Shown one piece after another: positions 9,356-18,970 of a stretch of 64,000 bases of DNA. The stretch covers positions 5,473,001-5,537,000 of the forward strand of contig NZ_CP083761.1 in the NCBI RefSeq assembly GCF_023558375.1. The letters are read 5' to 3'. The notes under the pieces are model-generated. The model made no database searches. It was not told the DNA's origin and worked only from the letters and a program-made list of their open reading frames with translations. The position numbers and the translations under genes are program-made. Origin of the DNA: Chroococcidiopsis sp. CCMEE 29. Lineage in GTDB: Bacteria; Cyanobacteriota; Cyanobacteriia; Cyanobacteriales; Chroococcidiopsidaceae. Each line of letters begins with the position of its first letter. Positions within the stretch are counted from its first letter, which is position 1.

Positions 9356-9642
9356 TCAACCGTTTCTTTACGTTAGTATTAATGTAAAGAATTTTGTCTC
9401 ATAAAATAAAGCCAATTTAACGGTTGACTAAGGCTTTCCGCCTTTCGCCAGCTTAAGGTCTAGTCAACGAAATTTCAATTTTTATCCTCCCTGCGCCTGA
9501 TGCTTCGTCATAGTTTAAGCTACTATCATCCCACCTTATAGGTTTGTGATAGCTGGTGCGGTAATAGCCCCAAATCAAGCGCTTAGATTATGCTACGCTT
9601 ACTCTCTCTCTAGAACTTTAAGAGTATTTGAAGCCCGACCCT
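9356..9642. repeat. Divergent intergenic region with an inverted repeat
   Basis: GTTGACTA (9423-9430) pairs with TAGTCAAC (9461-9468); between them AAGGC and GCCTT form an inner hairpin, so the RNA or cruciform would be a long stem with a side loop. The palindrome looks like a dispersed cyanobacterial repeat. Promoters for patD (minus) and rel (plus) must lie here, but no clear -35/-10 pair was assigned. Confidence 0.5.
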
Positions 9643-11922
9643 ATGAACGCCCTTGCTACGACTACCTCCTTTGAATGTGCTATTCCTGACTGGTTGCAAA
9701 ACTGTTTAACCGCGCAGCTGGAGAGTGAGCCGGGATCAGATCGCCCACTTGCTGATCCTGGACTGATTTGTCGGGCATTCGACTTCGCTTACCAACTGCA
9801 TCAAGGTCAATACCGGAAATCGGGAGAACCCTATATTTGTCATCCCGTCGCCGTTGCTGGTTTGTTGCGTGACTTGGGGGGCAGTAGCGCCATGATTGCT
9901 GCTGGATTCCTGCACGATGTGGTTGAAGATACGCCAATTACACCAGAAGAGATAGAACAACGTTTTGGGGAAGAGGTACGACGACTGGTGGAAGGCGTTA
10001 CTAAGCTGTCTAAGTTTTCAGAAACTTTCTCTAGCAAGACTGAGCGCCAAGCCGAGAACTTCCGCCGCATGTTCCTGGCGATGGCTCAAGATATCCGCGT
10101 AATTGTGGTGAAGCTGGCAGATCGGCTGCATAATATGCGAACACTGGAACATTTGCCAGACGAAAAACGCCGCCGCATTGCTTTGGAAACACGGGAAATA
10201 TTTGCTCCTTTAGCTAATCGACTGGGGATTGGACGCTTCAAGTGGGAACTAGAAGATCTGGCGTTTAAGTATCTAGAACCGGAAGCTTATCGGCAGGTTC
10301 AGGACTTGGTAGCGGAAAAGCGGGCGGATCGAGAGGCAAGACTGACAAAAGTCACAGAAATTTTACATCAGGGTTTAGAGCAAGCAGGAATTCAGGTATT
10401 CGATCTGAGTGGTCGCCCTAAGCATCTTTATGGAATCTACCAGAAAATGCAGCGGCAGCAGAAGGAATTCCATGAAATTTACGATCTGGCTGCAATCCGG
10501 ATAATTGTTAAGACTAACGAAGAATGCTATCGAGCTTTAGCAGTGGTTCACGATGCCTTTCGACCGATTCCCGGACGGTTTAAAGACTACATTGGTCTGC
10601 CTAAGCCTAACCGCTATCAGTCCTTGCATACTGCTGTTGTGGGCTTCACGGGCCGTCCATTAGAAGTGCAAATTCGCACACTGGCAATGCATCAGGTGGC
10701 AGAATACGGAATTGCAGCACACTGGAAATATAAGGAAACAGGTAGTTCTAGCCATACTCAACTGACACCAGGCGATGAGAAGTTTACCTGGTTGAGGCAG
10801 CTGCTGGAATGGCAAAATGATCTTAAAGACGCACAAGAGTACTTGGAAAGTGTCAAAGATAATTTGTTTGAAGATGAAGTTTATGTCTTCACCCCTAAAG
10901 GAGATGTGGTGCCGCTGAGTTCCGGGTCAACGCCAGTCGATTTTGCTTACAGAATTCACACCGAAGTGGGAAACCACTGTGCTGGGGTGCGAGTGAATGG
11001 GCGGATGGTGACGCTGGACACACCATTAAAGAATGGGGACATTGTGGAAATCATCACCCAGAAGAACAGCCATCCTAGTTTGGATTGGTTGAATTTTGTG
11101 GTGACGTCAGCAGCGAAAAACCGAATTCGCCAGTGGTACAAGCGATCGCGTCGAGAAGAAAATGTCGCTCGTGGTCGAGAATTGTTGGAAAAGGAAATGG
11201 GCAAAACTGGCTTTGAAGCTTTGTTAAAGTCAGAATCGATGCAGGCTGTAGCAGAACGGTGTAACTATCACAGTGTGGAAGATTTACTCGCTGGCTTGGG
11301 TTACGGCGAAGTGACATTGAATTTGGTGCTAAATCGTTGGCGAGAAGTAGTAAAAGCACAGCAACCGCTTACAGTCGCCCCTGAAGTTTACCCGAAGCCA
11401 ACAACTTCCAAATTGTTGCGTGAAGCACCTTTATCTACGTCTCGCTCTAGTGAATCGCCAATTGCAGGAGTAGAAGGGTTACTCTATCATTTAGCCAAGT
11501 GTTGTAGCCCGATTCCTGATGAATCAATTATCGGTGTGGTGACAACCCGCAGCAATCGTGGGATTTCGATTCATCACCAAGCGTGTCAGAATGTAGAGAA
11601 TGTGCCCTGCGATCGCTTGGTCCCAGTTAGCTGGAACTCTAACCACTCACAAAAGGGTCGTCCTCAGACTTATCCGATTAACATTCAAATTGAAGCAATT
11701 GATCGAGTGGGTGTGCTGAAAGATATTCTCTCTCGCTTGAGTGACTACAGCATTAACGTGCGGCATGCCCAGGTGAAAACTTTTGATGGTCGCCAACCAG
11801 CATTGATTGATTTGGGAATCGAGATCCGCGATTGCGAGCAATTAGAACATGTTTTCAGCCAAATTAAGAAAATGAGCGATATCCTGAATCTGCGCCGCGT
11901 CGGTCAAGTTGAAGAATCGTAG
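9643..11922 (+). CDS. rel: Bifunctional (p)ppGpp synthetase/hydrolase
   Basis: Stringent-response enzyme that makes and degrades (p)ppGpp. From the ATG at 9643 it has 759 residues, the long Rel/SpoT length. In order: HD hydrolase domain with the FLHDVVEDT motif and KLADRLHNMRTL; synthetase domain with GRPKHLYGIYQK, DLAAIRI and the RFKD motif that marks bifunctional enzymes, then QIRTLAMH; TGS domain from VYVFTPKGDV; a zinc-finger/helical region with CCSPIPDE; and a C-terminal ACT domain from INIQIEAIDRVGVLKDI. The upstream TTG at 9628 is an alternative start. It ends close to a converging small gene with a shared hairpin. Confidence 0.95.
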   Translation: MNALATTTSFECAIPDWLQNCLTAQLESEPGSDRPLADPGLICRAFDFAYQLHQGQYRKSGEPYICHPVAVAGLLRDLGGSSAMIAAGFLHDVVEDTPITPEEIEQRFGEEVRRLVEGVTKLSKFSETFSSKTERQAENFRRMFLAMAQDIRVIVVKLADRLHNMRTLEHLPDEKRRRIALETREIFAPLANRLGIGRFKWELEDLAFKYLEPEAYRQVQDLVAEKRADREARLTKVTEILHQGLEQAGIQVFDLSGRPKHLYGIYQKMQRQQKEFHEIYDLAAIRIIVKTNEECYRALAVVHDAFRPIPGRFKDYIGLPKPNRYQSLHTAVVGFTGRPLEVQIRTLAMHQVAEYGIAAHWKYKETGSSSHTQLTPGDEKFTWLRQLLEWQNDLKDAQEYLESVKDNLFEDEVYVFTPKGDVVPLSSGSTPVDFAYRIHTEVGNHCAGVRVNGRMVTLDTPLKNGDIVEIITQKNSHPSLDWLNFVVTSAAKNRIRQWYKRSRREENVARGRELLEKEMGKTGFEALLKSESMQAVAERCNYHSVEDLLAGLGYGEVTLNLVLNRWREVVKAQQPLTVAPEVYPKPTTSKLLREAPLSTSRSSESPIAGVEGLLYHLAKCCSPIPDESIIGVVTTRSNRGISIHHQACQNVENVPCDRLVPVSWNSNHSQKGRPQTYPINIQIEAIDRVGVLKDILSRLSDYSINVRHAQVKTFDGRQPALIDLGIEIRDCEQLEHVFSQIKKMSDILNLRRVGQVEES

Positions 11923-11966
11923 ACTGGGTGTTGAATGCTGATGAGCTTAATCGTCTATTTGAGCTT

Positions 11967-12311
11967 TTAACAGTGATCTTGAGATTGAGGATCACTGCTT
12001 TCTTCGATTTCTTCGGCAATATCTATAAGTTTGTTCGCTTCTGCCTTCAGCTTGGCTGAAAGCTCATTAGTAGACTTTAAGGGATCATTTATTAAAAACT
12101 CTATGGCTTCTTCTTGTGTTTGAAAGTAGCGCAAGTTACCATCGCTTGCAGTTGTATACCAACAACGTTCCGAAGTTTTAAGTTCACCTTTCCAGGAAAT
12201 AACTCCTACAAGTTGCTGATTCACAAAGACTTTGTACTCCTTGTACTCAGCACCATCCAAAGTGCATACCAATTTTATGTCTTGCATCTCGTCACTCGAA
12301 TGTTCACTCAA
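11967..12311 (-). CDS. Small acidic protein of unknown function
   Basis: A 114-residue protein I do not recognise. No signal peptide or membrane segment. The middle (YKVFVNQQLVGVISWKGELK and RYFQTQEEAIEFL) suggests a small beta-sheet domain followed by an acidic helical tail (KAEANKLIDIAEEIEESSD). The start codon is only 12 bases from that of selO on the other strand, so the promoters must overlap the coding starts. The 3' end overlaps a hairpin shared with rel. Confidence 0.6.
   Translation of the reverse strand: MSEHSSDEMQDIKLVCTLDGAEYKEYKVFVNQQLVGVISWKGELKTSERCWYTTASDGNLRYFQTQEEAIEFLINDPLKSTNELSAKLKAEANKLIDIAEEIEESSDPQSQDHC
11971..11997. terminator. Bidirectional hairpin between rel and a converging gene
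   Basis: CAGTGATC and GATCACTG form a perfect 8-bp stem with an 11-base loop, followed on the plus strand by CTTTCTT and preceded by TTTTAA, read as TTAAAA on the minus strand. It stands 49 bases after the rel stop and overlaps the last codons of the minus-strand gene. Position suggests it ends both messages. Confidence 0.5.
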
Positions 12312-12323
12312 GCTTTATTCTAA

Positions 12324-13781
12324 ATGTCTCTAACTGAAACTTCCAATAACTCAAATTCTCCCAATCCCTTCCTTACCCTCAATTACGAACCCGCACTGGA
12401 ATCCTTGGGAGGCGATTACTTCGATCAAGTCAAAGCAGCTGAATTTCCCCACCACATCCTGCGCTTCCGCAACGATCAGCTGCTACCTAAGCTAGGACTA
12501 GACCCCCAAGCAGTAACAGATGCAGATTTCATTGAAGCCTTTGGTCAATTCCAGGCGCGGGAACCCTTGTTGGCGCTGCGTTACCACGGCTATCAGTTTG
12601 GTGAATATAATCCCTTTCTTGGTGATGGCAGAGGCTTTCTCTACGGACAAGTACGCGGCACCGATGCTGAACTCTACGACTTTGGCACTAAAGGGTCTGG
12701 CACAACTCCCTACTCTCGCAGCGCTGATGGCAGGCTAACGCTGAAGGGAGGAGTCCGGGAAGTGTTAGCAGCTGAAGCACTACACCAGATGAGTGTACGT
12801 ACCTCTCGCTGTCTAAGCATGATCGAAACGGGGGAATCTCTCTGGCGAGGGGATGAACCTTCACCTACAAGATCAGCTGTAATGGTGCGTTTCAGCCGAT
12901 CGCATATCCGGTTCGGCACATTTGAGCGATTCCATTACATTGAACGCCCAGATTTAATCAAAAAGCTGTTAGACCATGTAATTGAGTATTACTACCCATC
13001 TTTGCATGGTCAACCCGACTCTTATGCCCTGTTTTATGCAGAATTAGTCCAACGAGTGGCAGAACTGACAGCCCAATGGATGGCAGCTGGCTTTTGTCAT
13101 GGCGTACTAAATACTGACAATATGTCGATTACGGGTGAAAGTTTCGACTATGGTCCCTACGCTTTCATTCCGACTTACGACCGACAATTTACTGCTGCCT
13201 ATTTTGACTATTTTCGTCGCTATAGTTACGGTAGACAACCATCTGTTTGCAAGTTGAATTTAGAGCTACTCCAGGTACCGCTAGAGGCGATTATTGGCCC
13301 AGAAGAGATGGAAGTTGGATTGGCAATGTTTGATGAACATTATCATATCGAATACAGACGCCTGATCCTGAATAAATTAGGTTTTTCTGAACTGACATTG
13401 CCAGAATTTGATCAGCTTTTAGGACAAACAATTAGGCTTTTGCAAGAAACTCAGATTGGCTATCATGAATTTTTTATTAAACTAAGCCAGACGTTTTCAT
13501 CCAATTGGCGAGATGATGCTAGCCTGATATTCAAGAATGCAGATTTTTTGCCCTTAGATGGAGAGTCAGAAATCCTTGAAAACTGGCGAAACTTATATCA
13601 GCAAATTTTGAATAAACTACCACCAGACGAGATGGGCAATATTGCCCAACAGATGCAGCGTAGTAATCCAAAGACTGTATTACTCAGACCAGTAATTGAA
13701 TCGGTTTGGGAACCGATCGCCAATGAAGATAATTGGCAGCCTTTTTATGATTTGTTAAGTAAGATCCAGTCCAAGAATTGA
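12324..13781 (+). CDS. selO: SelO/YdiU family protein adenylyltransferase
   Basis: Pseudokinase-fold enzyme that transfers AMP from ATP to hydroxyl side chains of proteins, linked to redox stress. At 485 residues it has full family length. Landmarks: [19 protein letters not shown] near the N-terminus, [20 protein letters not shown] (ATP-binding region), [12 protein letters not shown], and the metal-binding active site around [20 protein letters not shown]. The protein starts 12 bases from a divergent small gene and is followed by a palindromic repeat that may end its transcript. Confidence 0.9.
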   Translation: MSLTETSNNSNSPNPFLTLNYEPALESLGGDYFDQVKAAEFPHHILRFRNDQLLPKLGLDPQAVTDADFIEAFGQFQAREPLLALRYHGYQFGEYNPFLGDGRGFLYGQVRGTDAELYDFGTKGSGTTPYSRSADGRLTLKGGVREVLAAEALHQMSVRTSRCLSMIETGESLWRGDEPSPTRSAVMVRFSRSHIRFGTFERFHYIERPDLIKKLLDHVIEYYYPSLHGQPDSYALFYAELVQRVAELTAQWMAAGFCHGVLNTDNMSITGESFDYGPYAFIPTYDRQFTAAYFDYFRRYSYGRQPSVCKLNLELLQVPLEAIIGPEEMEVGLAMFDEHYHIEYRRLILNKLGFSELTLPEFDQLLGQTIRLLQETQIGYHEFFIKLSQTFSSNWRDDASLIFKNADFLPLDGESEILENWRNLYQQILNKLPPDEMGNIAQQMQRSNPKTVLLRPVIESVWEPIANEDNWQPFYDLLSKIQSKN

Positions 13782-13813
13782 GTATTGTCTTAGAAGATGT
13801 TTGAAAAGCATCG

Positions 13814-13930
13814 GGCGAATGGAATTCGCGACTACACACACTAAGTCCGCCTGCGCGGACTAACAGCAAATTAAGGCTTTTTCAACCCGCGAAGGCGGGT
13901 TTTGTCTGTGTAGCTGCGACTTCTAGTCGC
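13814..13930. repeat. Dispersed palindromic cyanobacterial repeat
   Basis: Outer arms GCGACTACACACA (13828-13840) and TGTGTAGCTGCGAC (13907-13920) are nearly inverted; inside are two perfect hairpins, AGTCCGC/GCGGACT (13844-13861) and AACCCGC/GCGGGTT (around 13884-13901), the latter followed by TTTG. This architecture matches the repeat that decorates intergenic spaces in Nostoc-like genomes. Sitting between two co-oriented genes, the second hairpin may act as a terminator for selO. Confidence 0.7.
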
Positions 13931-13976
13931 TAAGGAAAGTCTAAAATACAAACAGTAAGCCCAGGGAAGAATCGTC

Positions 13977-14714
13977 ATGGTACAGTACAACCCGTTGCAA
14001 TATCTGCCATCAGCAACAGAGCTGCCTGATTCTGACGATACCCCTGTGGATAACGAACTGCAAAATCTAATCCCCAACTTGTTACTAGCAATCCTGGCTG
14101 TAGTCTGGAAAGATCGCATGGACTGGTTTTTTGGGGTAGATATGGGCATTTACTATGTTCCAGGTCAGTATCCTCAAATTCCGATCGTGCCAGATGGTTT
14201 TCTTAGCCTAGGAGTTGAGCGCCGTAAGAGTCAAAGGGGACGATTGAGCTACGTCTTGTGGGAAGAAAATTACATCATGCCCATTTTGGTGCTGGAGGTC
14301 GTCTCCCACAATTACGGACAAGAATACGACGAGAAGCAGACTAAGTATGCCCAAATGGGAGTTTTGTACTACGTGGTGTACAACCCCGACTATTGGGCGC
14401 GTGACAAGCATGAGCCATTTGAGGTCTATCGCTTGCAGAATGGTAAGTATGTGCTACAGCAGGGGGAACCTGTATGGATGCCAGAGATTAGTTTAGGAGT
14501 GGGACGAGGACAAGGCATCTATGAAGGCTGGCAACGCGAGTGGCTATACTGGTACGACCAACAGGCCAACAGGTTTCCAACTCCAGATGAACAAAATGAA
14601 CAATCTCAACAGCAGCTTGAACAGGCTCAACAACAGCTTGAACAGGAGCGACAACTAAGGGAGAATCTTCTGGCTAGGTTACGAGACAAGGGCATCGATC
14701 CCGACACGCTGTAA
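13977..14714 (+). CDS. Uma2 family endonuclease-fold protein (DUF820)
   Basis: A 245-residue member of the PD-(D/E)XK-like Uma2 family that is massively expanded in cyanobacteria and has no settled function. Landmarks: FGVDMGIYY and VPDGFLSLGVERR (acidic residue of the nuclease fold), LVLEVVSHNYGQEYDEKQTKY with the E-x-V and K core, then YYVVYNPDYW. The last 45 residues are a Q/E-rich coiled coil (repeated QQQLEQ) ending ARLRDKGIDPDTL, the usual family tail. Lone gene after the palindromic repeat. Confidence 0.88.
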   Translation: MVQYNPLQYLPSATELPDSDDTPVDNELQNLIPNLLLAILAVVWKDRMDWFFGVDMGIYYVPGQYPQIPIVPDGFLSLGVERRKSQRGRLSYVLWEENYIMPILVLEVVSHNYGQEYDEKQTKYAQMGVLYYVVYNPDYWARDKHEPFEVYRLQNGKYVLQQGEPVWMPEISLGVGRGQGIYEGWQREWLYWYDQQANRFPTPDEQNEQSQQQLEQAQQQLEQERQLRENLLARLRDKGIDPDTL

Positions 14715-14734
14715 AAAACTGCTATGACCGTTGC

Positions 14735-15829
14735 TCACACCCTGGCATCGCCCGGTTGATAAACTGCACCAGCGGAATGATCTGAATTAATTTCAATGAC
14801 TAAATCAACCCAACTGGGATTGTTGATCAGGGGTTTGATAAATAATTCTGGATGGAGCGATCGCCAGAAATACTTGACAAATTGCTCTACTTCTGAGTCT
14901 GACATCCCAGATTTGCCCGTAGCAATCATCTGTTGTTCTGCTTGCTGCCGCCATTCCTGACTAAGGCGATAATCAACTGGGTAGAGCAAAACTAACCGAT
15001 CAAGTCGTTCCCACAAAGGCAAATAGTCCTTTAGCTGGGCATTCATATCGCGCGCAAATTCTTGATCGGCGGGTGTCACAATCGGTGGTGGCGCAGTATC
15101 AAACTTAGCGGGGTCAATCGGTCGAACACCAACAAACCAACCTTCAAACAGCACAATATCTGCACCCTCTACAATCTCTGGCTGACTTCTATCTCCAGCA
15201 CCTCCCCAAGCAGATTTATCAAAGCGAGGCACTTGAATCAGCGTAGGGGTAGAGGCGAGTTTCAAATCCGCCCTTACAGGCTGACGTAGCCGATCCAGTA
15301 CTGTTAACCCCAACTGAATATCGTGGGTTCCCGGTGGACCCCGCCAAATTAAGCGAGGGTCTTGCTCTCTCAATGCCAGGCGATCGCTATAAGTTTTGTA
15401 CAGGTCATCCAAAGACAGGCTAAGCGTCCGATATCCCAACTGACTCAAAATTAAGGTCAGAATCGCTGCCAGTGTGCTTTTGCCTGTCCCTTGTCCGCCT
15501 AAAATTCCTTGGATGAACGGTGCAGACTGCGCTTTGCGGTACGATGCCAGCTGCATTGCCAAAGGCAGCCACAGGTTCCAAAGAGTTTCCAATCCTTGGC
15601 TTGGTTGCAGGCGGAGAGTAGTTTGGCAGAGTTGGCTGAAGGCTGGGTAGACAGATCGTAAAAGGTGCGATCGCGCCTGAATCACTTCACCTACATTTTC
15701 CGGTGTAATGCCAAAGGCTTTTGCTCGTAACTCATCTGCCAGTGCTGTTTCTACTGCCCAATGTTGCCACTGGGCTGCTGTTTCACCTGCCAAGATTTGA
15801 CCGAGCCATGTATTTGGAGATAGCTGCAT
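14735..15829 (-). CDS. glyK: D-glycerate 3-kinase
   Basis: Phosphorylates D-glycerate to 3-phosphoglycerate, the last step of photorespiratory salvage. P-loop GGQGTGKST lies near residue 115; further landmarks are SLDDLYKT, RGPPGTHD and VLFEGWFVGVRP, all typical of the plant/cyanobacterial GLYK family. From the ATG at 15829 the product has 364 residues; a TTG at 15844 would overlap the upstream gene by 11 bases. It starts 4 bases after the stop of the ycf20-like gene, so the two form a pair. Confidence 0.88.
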   Translation of the reverse strand: MQLSPNTWLGQILAGETAAQWQHWAVETALADELRAKAFGITPENVGEVIQARSHLLRSVYPAFSQLCQTTLRLQPSQGLETLWNLWLPLAMQLASYRKAQSAPFIQGILGGQGTGKSTLAAILTLILSQLGYRTLSLSLDDLYKTYSDRLALREQDPRLIWRGPPGTHDIQLGLTVLDRLRQPVRADLKLASTPTLIQVPRFDKSAWGGAGDRSQPEIVEGADIVLFEGWFVGVRPIDPAKFDTAPPPIVTPADQEFARDMNAQLKDYLPLWERLDRLVLLYPVDYRLSQEWRQQAEQQMIATGKSGMSDSEVEQFVKYFWRSLHPELFIKPLINNPSWVDLVIEINSDHSAGAVYQPGDARV

Positions 15830-15833
15830 TACC

Positions 15834-16166
15834 CTAGGAACCAAGTTTGAAGGCTTCGAGAAATAAGCTGTAAATTAAGCCAATCTTGAGCGCGTTCAAT
15901 GCTTCTAGCCAGAGTGCTCGCCGCGACTGCCAGATCCGACTGTAATAAATCCGGTCAATTATCTCGGTCGATGCCAATAAAATCCCAGCAACAACAATGT
16001 CCAAATAACCCCTTTGTCCAGATACGAGCGAAATTGCCGAGCCCAGAAAAAAGCCGAAAAATACACTAATCACTAGCAACGATAACTGCCGCCAGGGATT
16101 GAAGAACCATCTCCGCGCCTGAGCAGTAATGGTACCAACAAAACTATTAAGACGAGTATTTTGCAT
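15834..16166 (-). CDS. ycf20: Ycf20-like protein (DUF565)
   Basis: A 110-residue protein with the pattern of Ycf20: N-terminal MQNTRLNSFVGTITAQARRW, then NPWRQLSLLVISVFFGFFLG as the first membrane helix, a short loop GQRGYLDI, a second hydrophobic stretch and a third near the end. Ycf20 homologues are thylakoid or plastid membrane proteins; in algae and plants one affects non-photochemical quenching. It directly precedes glyK on the same strand. The 160 bases upstream to the next gene hold its promoter region, not resolved. Confidence 0.8.
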   Translation of the reverse strand: MQNTRLNSFVGTITAQARRWFFNPWRQLSLLVISVFFGFFLGSAISLVSGQRGYLDIVVAGILLASTEIIDRIYYSRIWQSRRALWLEALNALKIGLIYSLFLEAFKLGS

Positions 16167-16328
16167 TGGGGCTAACTCCTAATGTGTGGCAGATCGCCAT
16201 CTGACCCAACATTATTCCTTTGTTAGGATATCGTCGCGCAAGCTTTAAGCCTGTTTCAATAGTAGTAGGAGCGCTCTTTCAAAGCACGCCACAATAGATA
16301 TAAAGAATAAGGTTTATTTCTAAAGAAT

Positions 16329-16910
16329 ATGAAAGCAAAATCGTCAGTGTTTTACCCTGCCGTTATTGTTGCTTCTTTATTAGGACTTGTGATGTTCGTG
16401 TGGGGATGGCTACAGTTTACTGTAACAATTGAGCCAGCAGGTCCAGAAACCGCAACTTTGCCGGAGGTAGTACCACCTCAATCGCTTACACCGTCTGCTT
16501 CTGTCCCTTCAACTACTGTATCCAAACCAACCGAGCCGCTAAAACAGACCACCCCAGCAAGCTCTACTCAGCCAGCTGGAGTGACAAGTGGTCAAGGGGC
16601 TTTACGGGTGATTAATCAAACCGATCAGCCTGTGCGAGTAGCACTGCTGCGGCACTCTACGGCAACTTCATCTGCTGCAAAGCCTTATAGTGAACCAGCT
16701 CACTGGGATTTTGCCCCAGGCGAGGGAAGTAGCCAGGGTTTGATTCTTTCCCTGCCTGAAGGCAACTTGAAGCTGAAAAAGGGAGATATTCTAGTTGCCT
16801 TTGCCCAGGATGGCTCTCGCCGGTACTGGGGACCATATGTCGTGGGTGAAACCGTTGCACCCGTTTGGCAGCGTCAAAAAGCTGAATGGCAGCTGACTTT
16901 GCAACCGTAA
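16329..16910 (+). CDS. Membrane-anchored protein with Pro/Thr/Ser-rich linker
   Basis: A 193-residue protein not recognised. A single N-terminal membrane helix (about residues 8-28, VIVASLLGLVMFVWGWLQF), then a low-complexity P/T/S linker (about 35-90), then a compact beta-rich domain with LRVINQTDQPVRVALLRHS and the conserved-looking RRYWGPYVVGETVAPVW near the end. The layout suggests a periplasmic domain tethered to the membrane. A short hydrophobic-anchor protein of this size is common in cyanobacteria but no function is known to me. Confidence 0.6.
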   Translation: MKAKSSVFYPAVIVASLLGLVMFVWGWLQFTVTIEPAGPETATLPEVVPPQSLTPSASVPSTTVSKPTEPLKQTTPASSTQPAGVTSGQGALRVINQTDQPVRVALLRHSTATSSAAKPYSEPAHWDFAPGEGSSQGLILSLPEGNLKLKKGDILVAFAQDGSRRYWGPYVVGETVAPVWQRQKAEWQLTLQP

Positions 16911-17061
16911 TCGAAGAGGGGTTAGGGGTTAGGGAAAGAGGAACTGATGTTGTGAGTCAGAGTCGTTACATCTCAGTGTGAAAAGTGTGTAGTTTCCCGT
17001 TAAATTAGGGTCTGGAAAGACGGCTACTCATACTGATCCTTCACTGAATGTTATTGGCTGC

Positions 17062-18870
17062 ATGAAATTGAGTTTTGCTCGCGGTTTTGACGATTGGCTC
17101 AGAAACATTACACAGCGTCCAGTCATTGCTTGGACTCTGGCAATTGGATGGCTGCTGTTGATTGGCTGGCTCGCTTTCTTCTGGAATTTGGGCAACATTG
17201 GTCTGATTGATGAGACGGAGCCGCTGTTTGTTGAGGCTGCTCGCCAAATGACAGTGACAGGCGACTGGATTACGCCATATTTCAACGGCGCGACTCGTTT
17301 CGATAAGCCGCCTCTAATTTACTGGTTAATGGCGATCGCCTACGAAAGCTTTGGGGTAAATGAATGGGCAGCACGGCTGCCTTCAGCACTGGCAGGATTA
17401 GTCATTACTGGTTTTTGCTTCTATGCCCTCCGTCGGTTTGGCGTTGCTGCTAAAACCAGAAAAGAATTATTACCTATCTCTCGTCTATCACCTCAAACTG
17501 GGTTGTGGCTGACAGCTTGGTTAGGGGCAACAATGGTTGCCTTAAATCCACAAACTTTTTTCTTTGGACACACCGGCTACTCAGATATGCTGCTAAATGC
17601 TTGTTTTGGCGGCGCATTACTGGCTTTTTTTCTTGGTTATGCTCAACCAGAACGCCAGCAAGTTCAAGCACGGTGGTATCTAATTTTTTACATCCTAATT
17701 GCTTTAGCAGTTTTAACCAAAGGTCCTGTTGGAGTTGTACTGCCTGGTTTGATTATTGCTTGCTTCCTGCTCTATCTGGGGAAAGTGCGGGAAGTCTTAC
17801 GCGAAATGCGGTTATTTCGCGGTGCTTTGATTGTTCTAGTTTTAACTTTGCCTTGGTATATTCTGGTAACGTTAGCTAACGGCGAAGCTTATATCAACTC
17901 GTTTTTTGGTTATCACAATGTTGAGCGGTTTACTAGCGTCGTCAATGCCCATGCCGGACCCTGGTACTTTCACTTTTTAATCGTTCTAATCGGCTTTGCT
18001 CCCTGGTCAGTTTATCTGCCTGCTGCGATCGCTCGGTTACAAATCTTTAATCGTCGAAGTTGGCAGAATCAACCTCGCTCAGTGCATTTGGGGTTGTTTG
18101 CTTTATTTTGGTTTGTGGTGGTTTTGGGCTTCTTTACCATTGCCGCCACCAAGTACTTTAGCTATGTTTTGCCTTTGATGCCTGCGGCAAGCATTTTAGT
18201 TGCCCTTTGGTGGAGTGAAAAAATTGCTCAAGCACAGAAGTTGAAACGACATTTCTGGAGCTTAACTCTCAGCGTTTTGTTCAATATTGTCTTATTCTTA
18301 GCCCTGGCAGCGGCTTGTTTTTTCAGTCCTAATTTGTTAAACAATGACCCTTCCATGCCCGATCTGGGAATGCGAATTCAACAGGCAGGGTTGCCAGCAG
18401 TAGGAGCAGTTATTTGGTTGGGCAGTGCGATCGCTGGCACAATCCTACTACTACGCCGTCAGACTAATTTGCTTTGGGGAGTAAACTTAGTTGGATTTGC
18501 TGCTTTCTTGATATTTGTAGTCATGCCAGTTGCGTTTATTGTTGATGCCGAACGCCAATTGCCGCTACGCCAGATTGCTCAAGCCGTGGTTCAAGTGGAA
18601 CAGCCAGGTGAAGAATTAATTATGATTGCCAAGGGATTTGCTAAGCCCAGTCTGGTTTTTTATACACAGGATCGGGTGACATATTTGGCACGACCCAATG
18701 AAGCGCTACCCTATATCCAAAGTGCGATCGCTCAGCCATCGAGTCTCAAATCTGTGTTAGTTGTAGCCTCTAGTGAAACATTGGCAAAAACAGGTTTAGC
18801 ACCAAACCAATACCAAGAAATCAGCGAAGCTGGAGTTTATCAATTAGTCCGAGTTGGAAAAGCAGGGTGA
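17062..18870 (+). CDS. GT39-family membrane glycosyltransferase (ArnT/PMT-like)
   Basis: A 602-residue polytopic membrane protein with about 11-12 hydrophobic segments. The catalytic periplasmic loop after the first helix reads LIDETEPLFVEAARQM with the acidic pair expected for GT39/ArnT-type enzymes, followed by FDKPPLIYWL, a strong family motif. Such enzymes move a sugar from a polyprenyl-phosphate donor to a lipid, protein or glycan outside the cytoplasmic membrane; donor and acceptor are unknown. The C-terminal 90 residues are a soluble alpha/beta domain. A second GT39 gene follows after 100 bases. Confidence 0.85.
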   Translation: MKLSFARGFDDWLRNITQRPVIAWTLAIGWLLLIGWLAFFWNLGNIGLIDETEPLFVEAARQMTVTGDWITPYFNGATRFDKPPLIYWLMAIAYESFGVNEWAARLPSALAGLVITGFCFYALRRFGVAAKTRKELLPISRLSPQTGLWLTAWLGATMVALNPQTFFFGHTGYSDMLLNACFGGALLAFFLGYAQPERQQVQARWYLIFYILIALAVLTKGPVGVVLPGLIIACFLLYLGKVREVLREMRLFRGALIVLVLTLPWYILVTLANGEAYINSFFGYHNVERFTSVVNAHAGPWYFHFLIVLIGFAPWSVYLPAAIARLQIFNRRSWQNQPRSVHLGLFALFWFVVVLGFFTIAATKYFSYVLPLMPAASILVALWWSEKIAQAQKLKRHFWSLTLSVLFNIVLFLALAAACFFSPNLLNNDPSMPDLGMRIQQAGLPAVGAVIWLGSAIAGTILLLRRQTNLLWGVNLVGFAAFLIFVVMPVAFIVDAERQLPLRQIAQAVVQVEQPGEELIMIAKGFAKPSLVFYTQDRVTYLARPNEALPYIQSAIAQPSSLKSVLVVASSETLAKTGLAPNQYQEISEAGVYQLVRVGKAG

Positions 18871-18970
18871 CCAATCAAAGTATGAAGTGTAAAGGATGAA
18901 GTATGAAGTGGAAATTCAGCCTTTATCCTTCAGCCTTTTGTCTTTCTCTAGAAAAGTTGAGACTTTTGGA

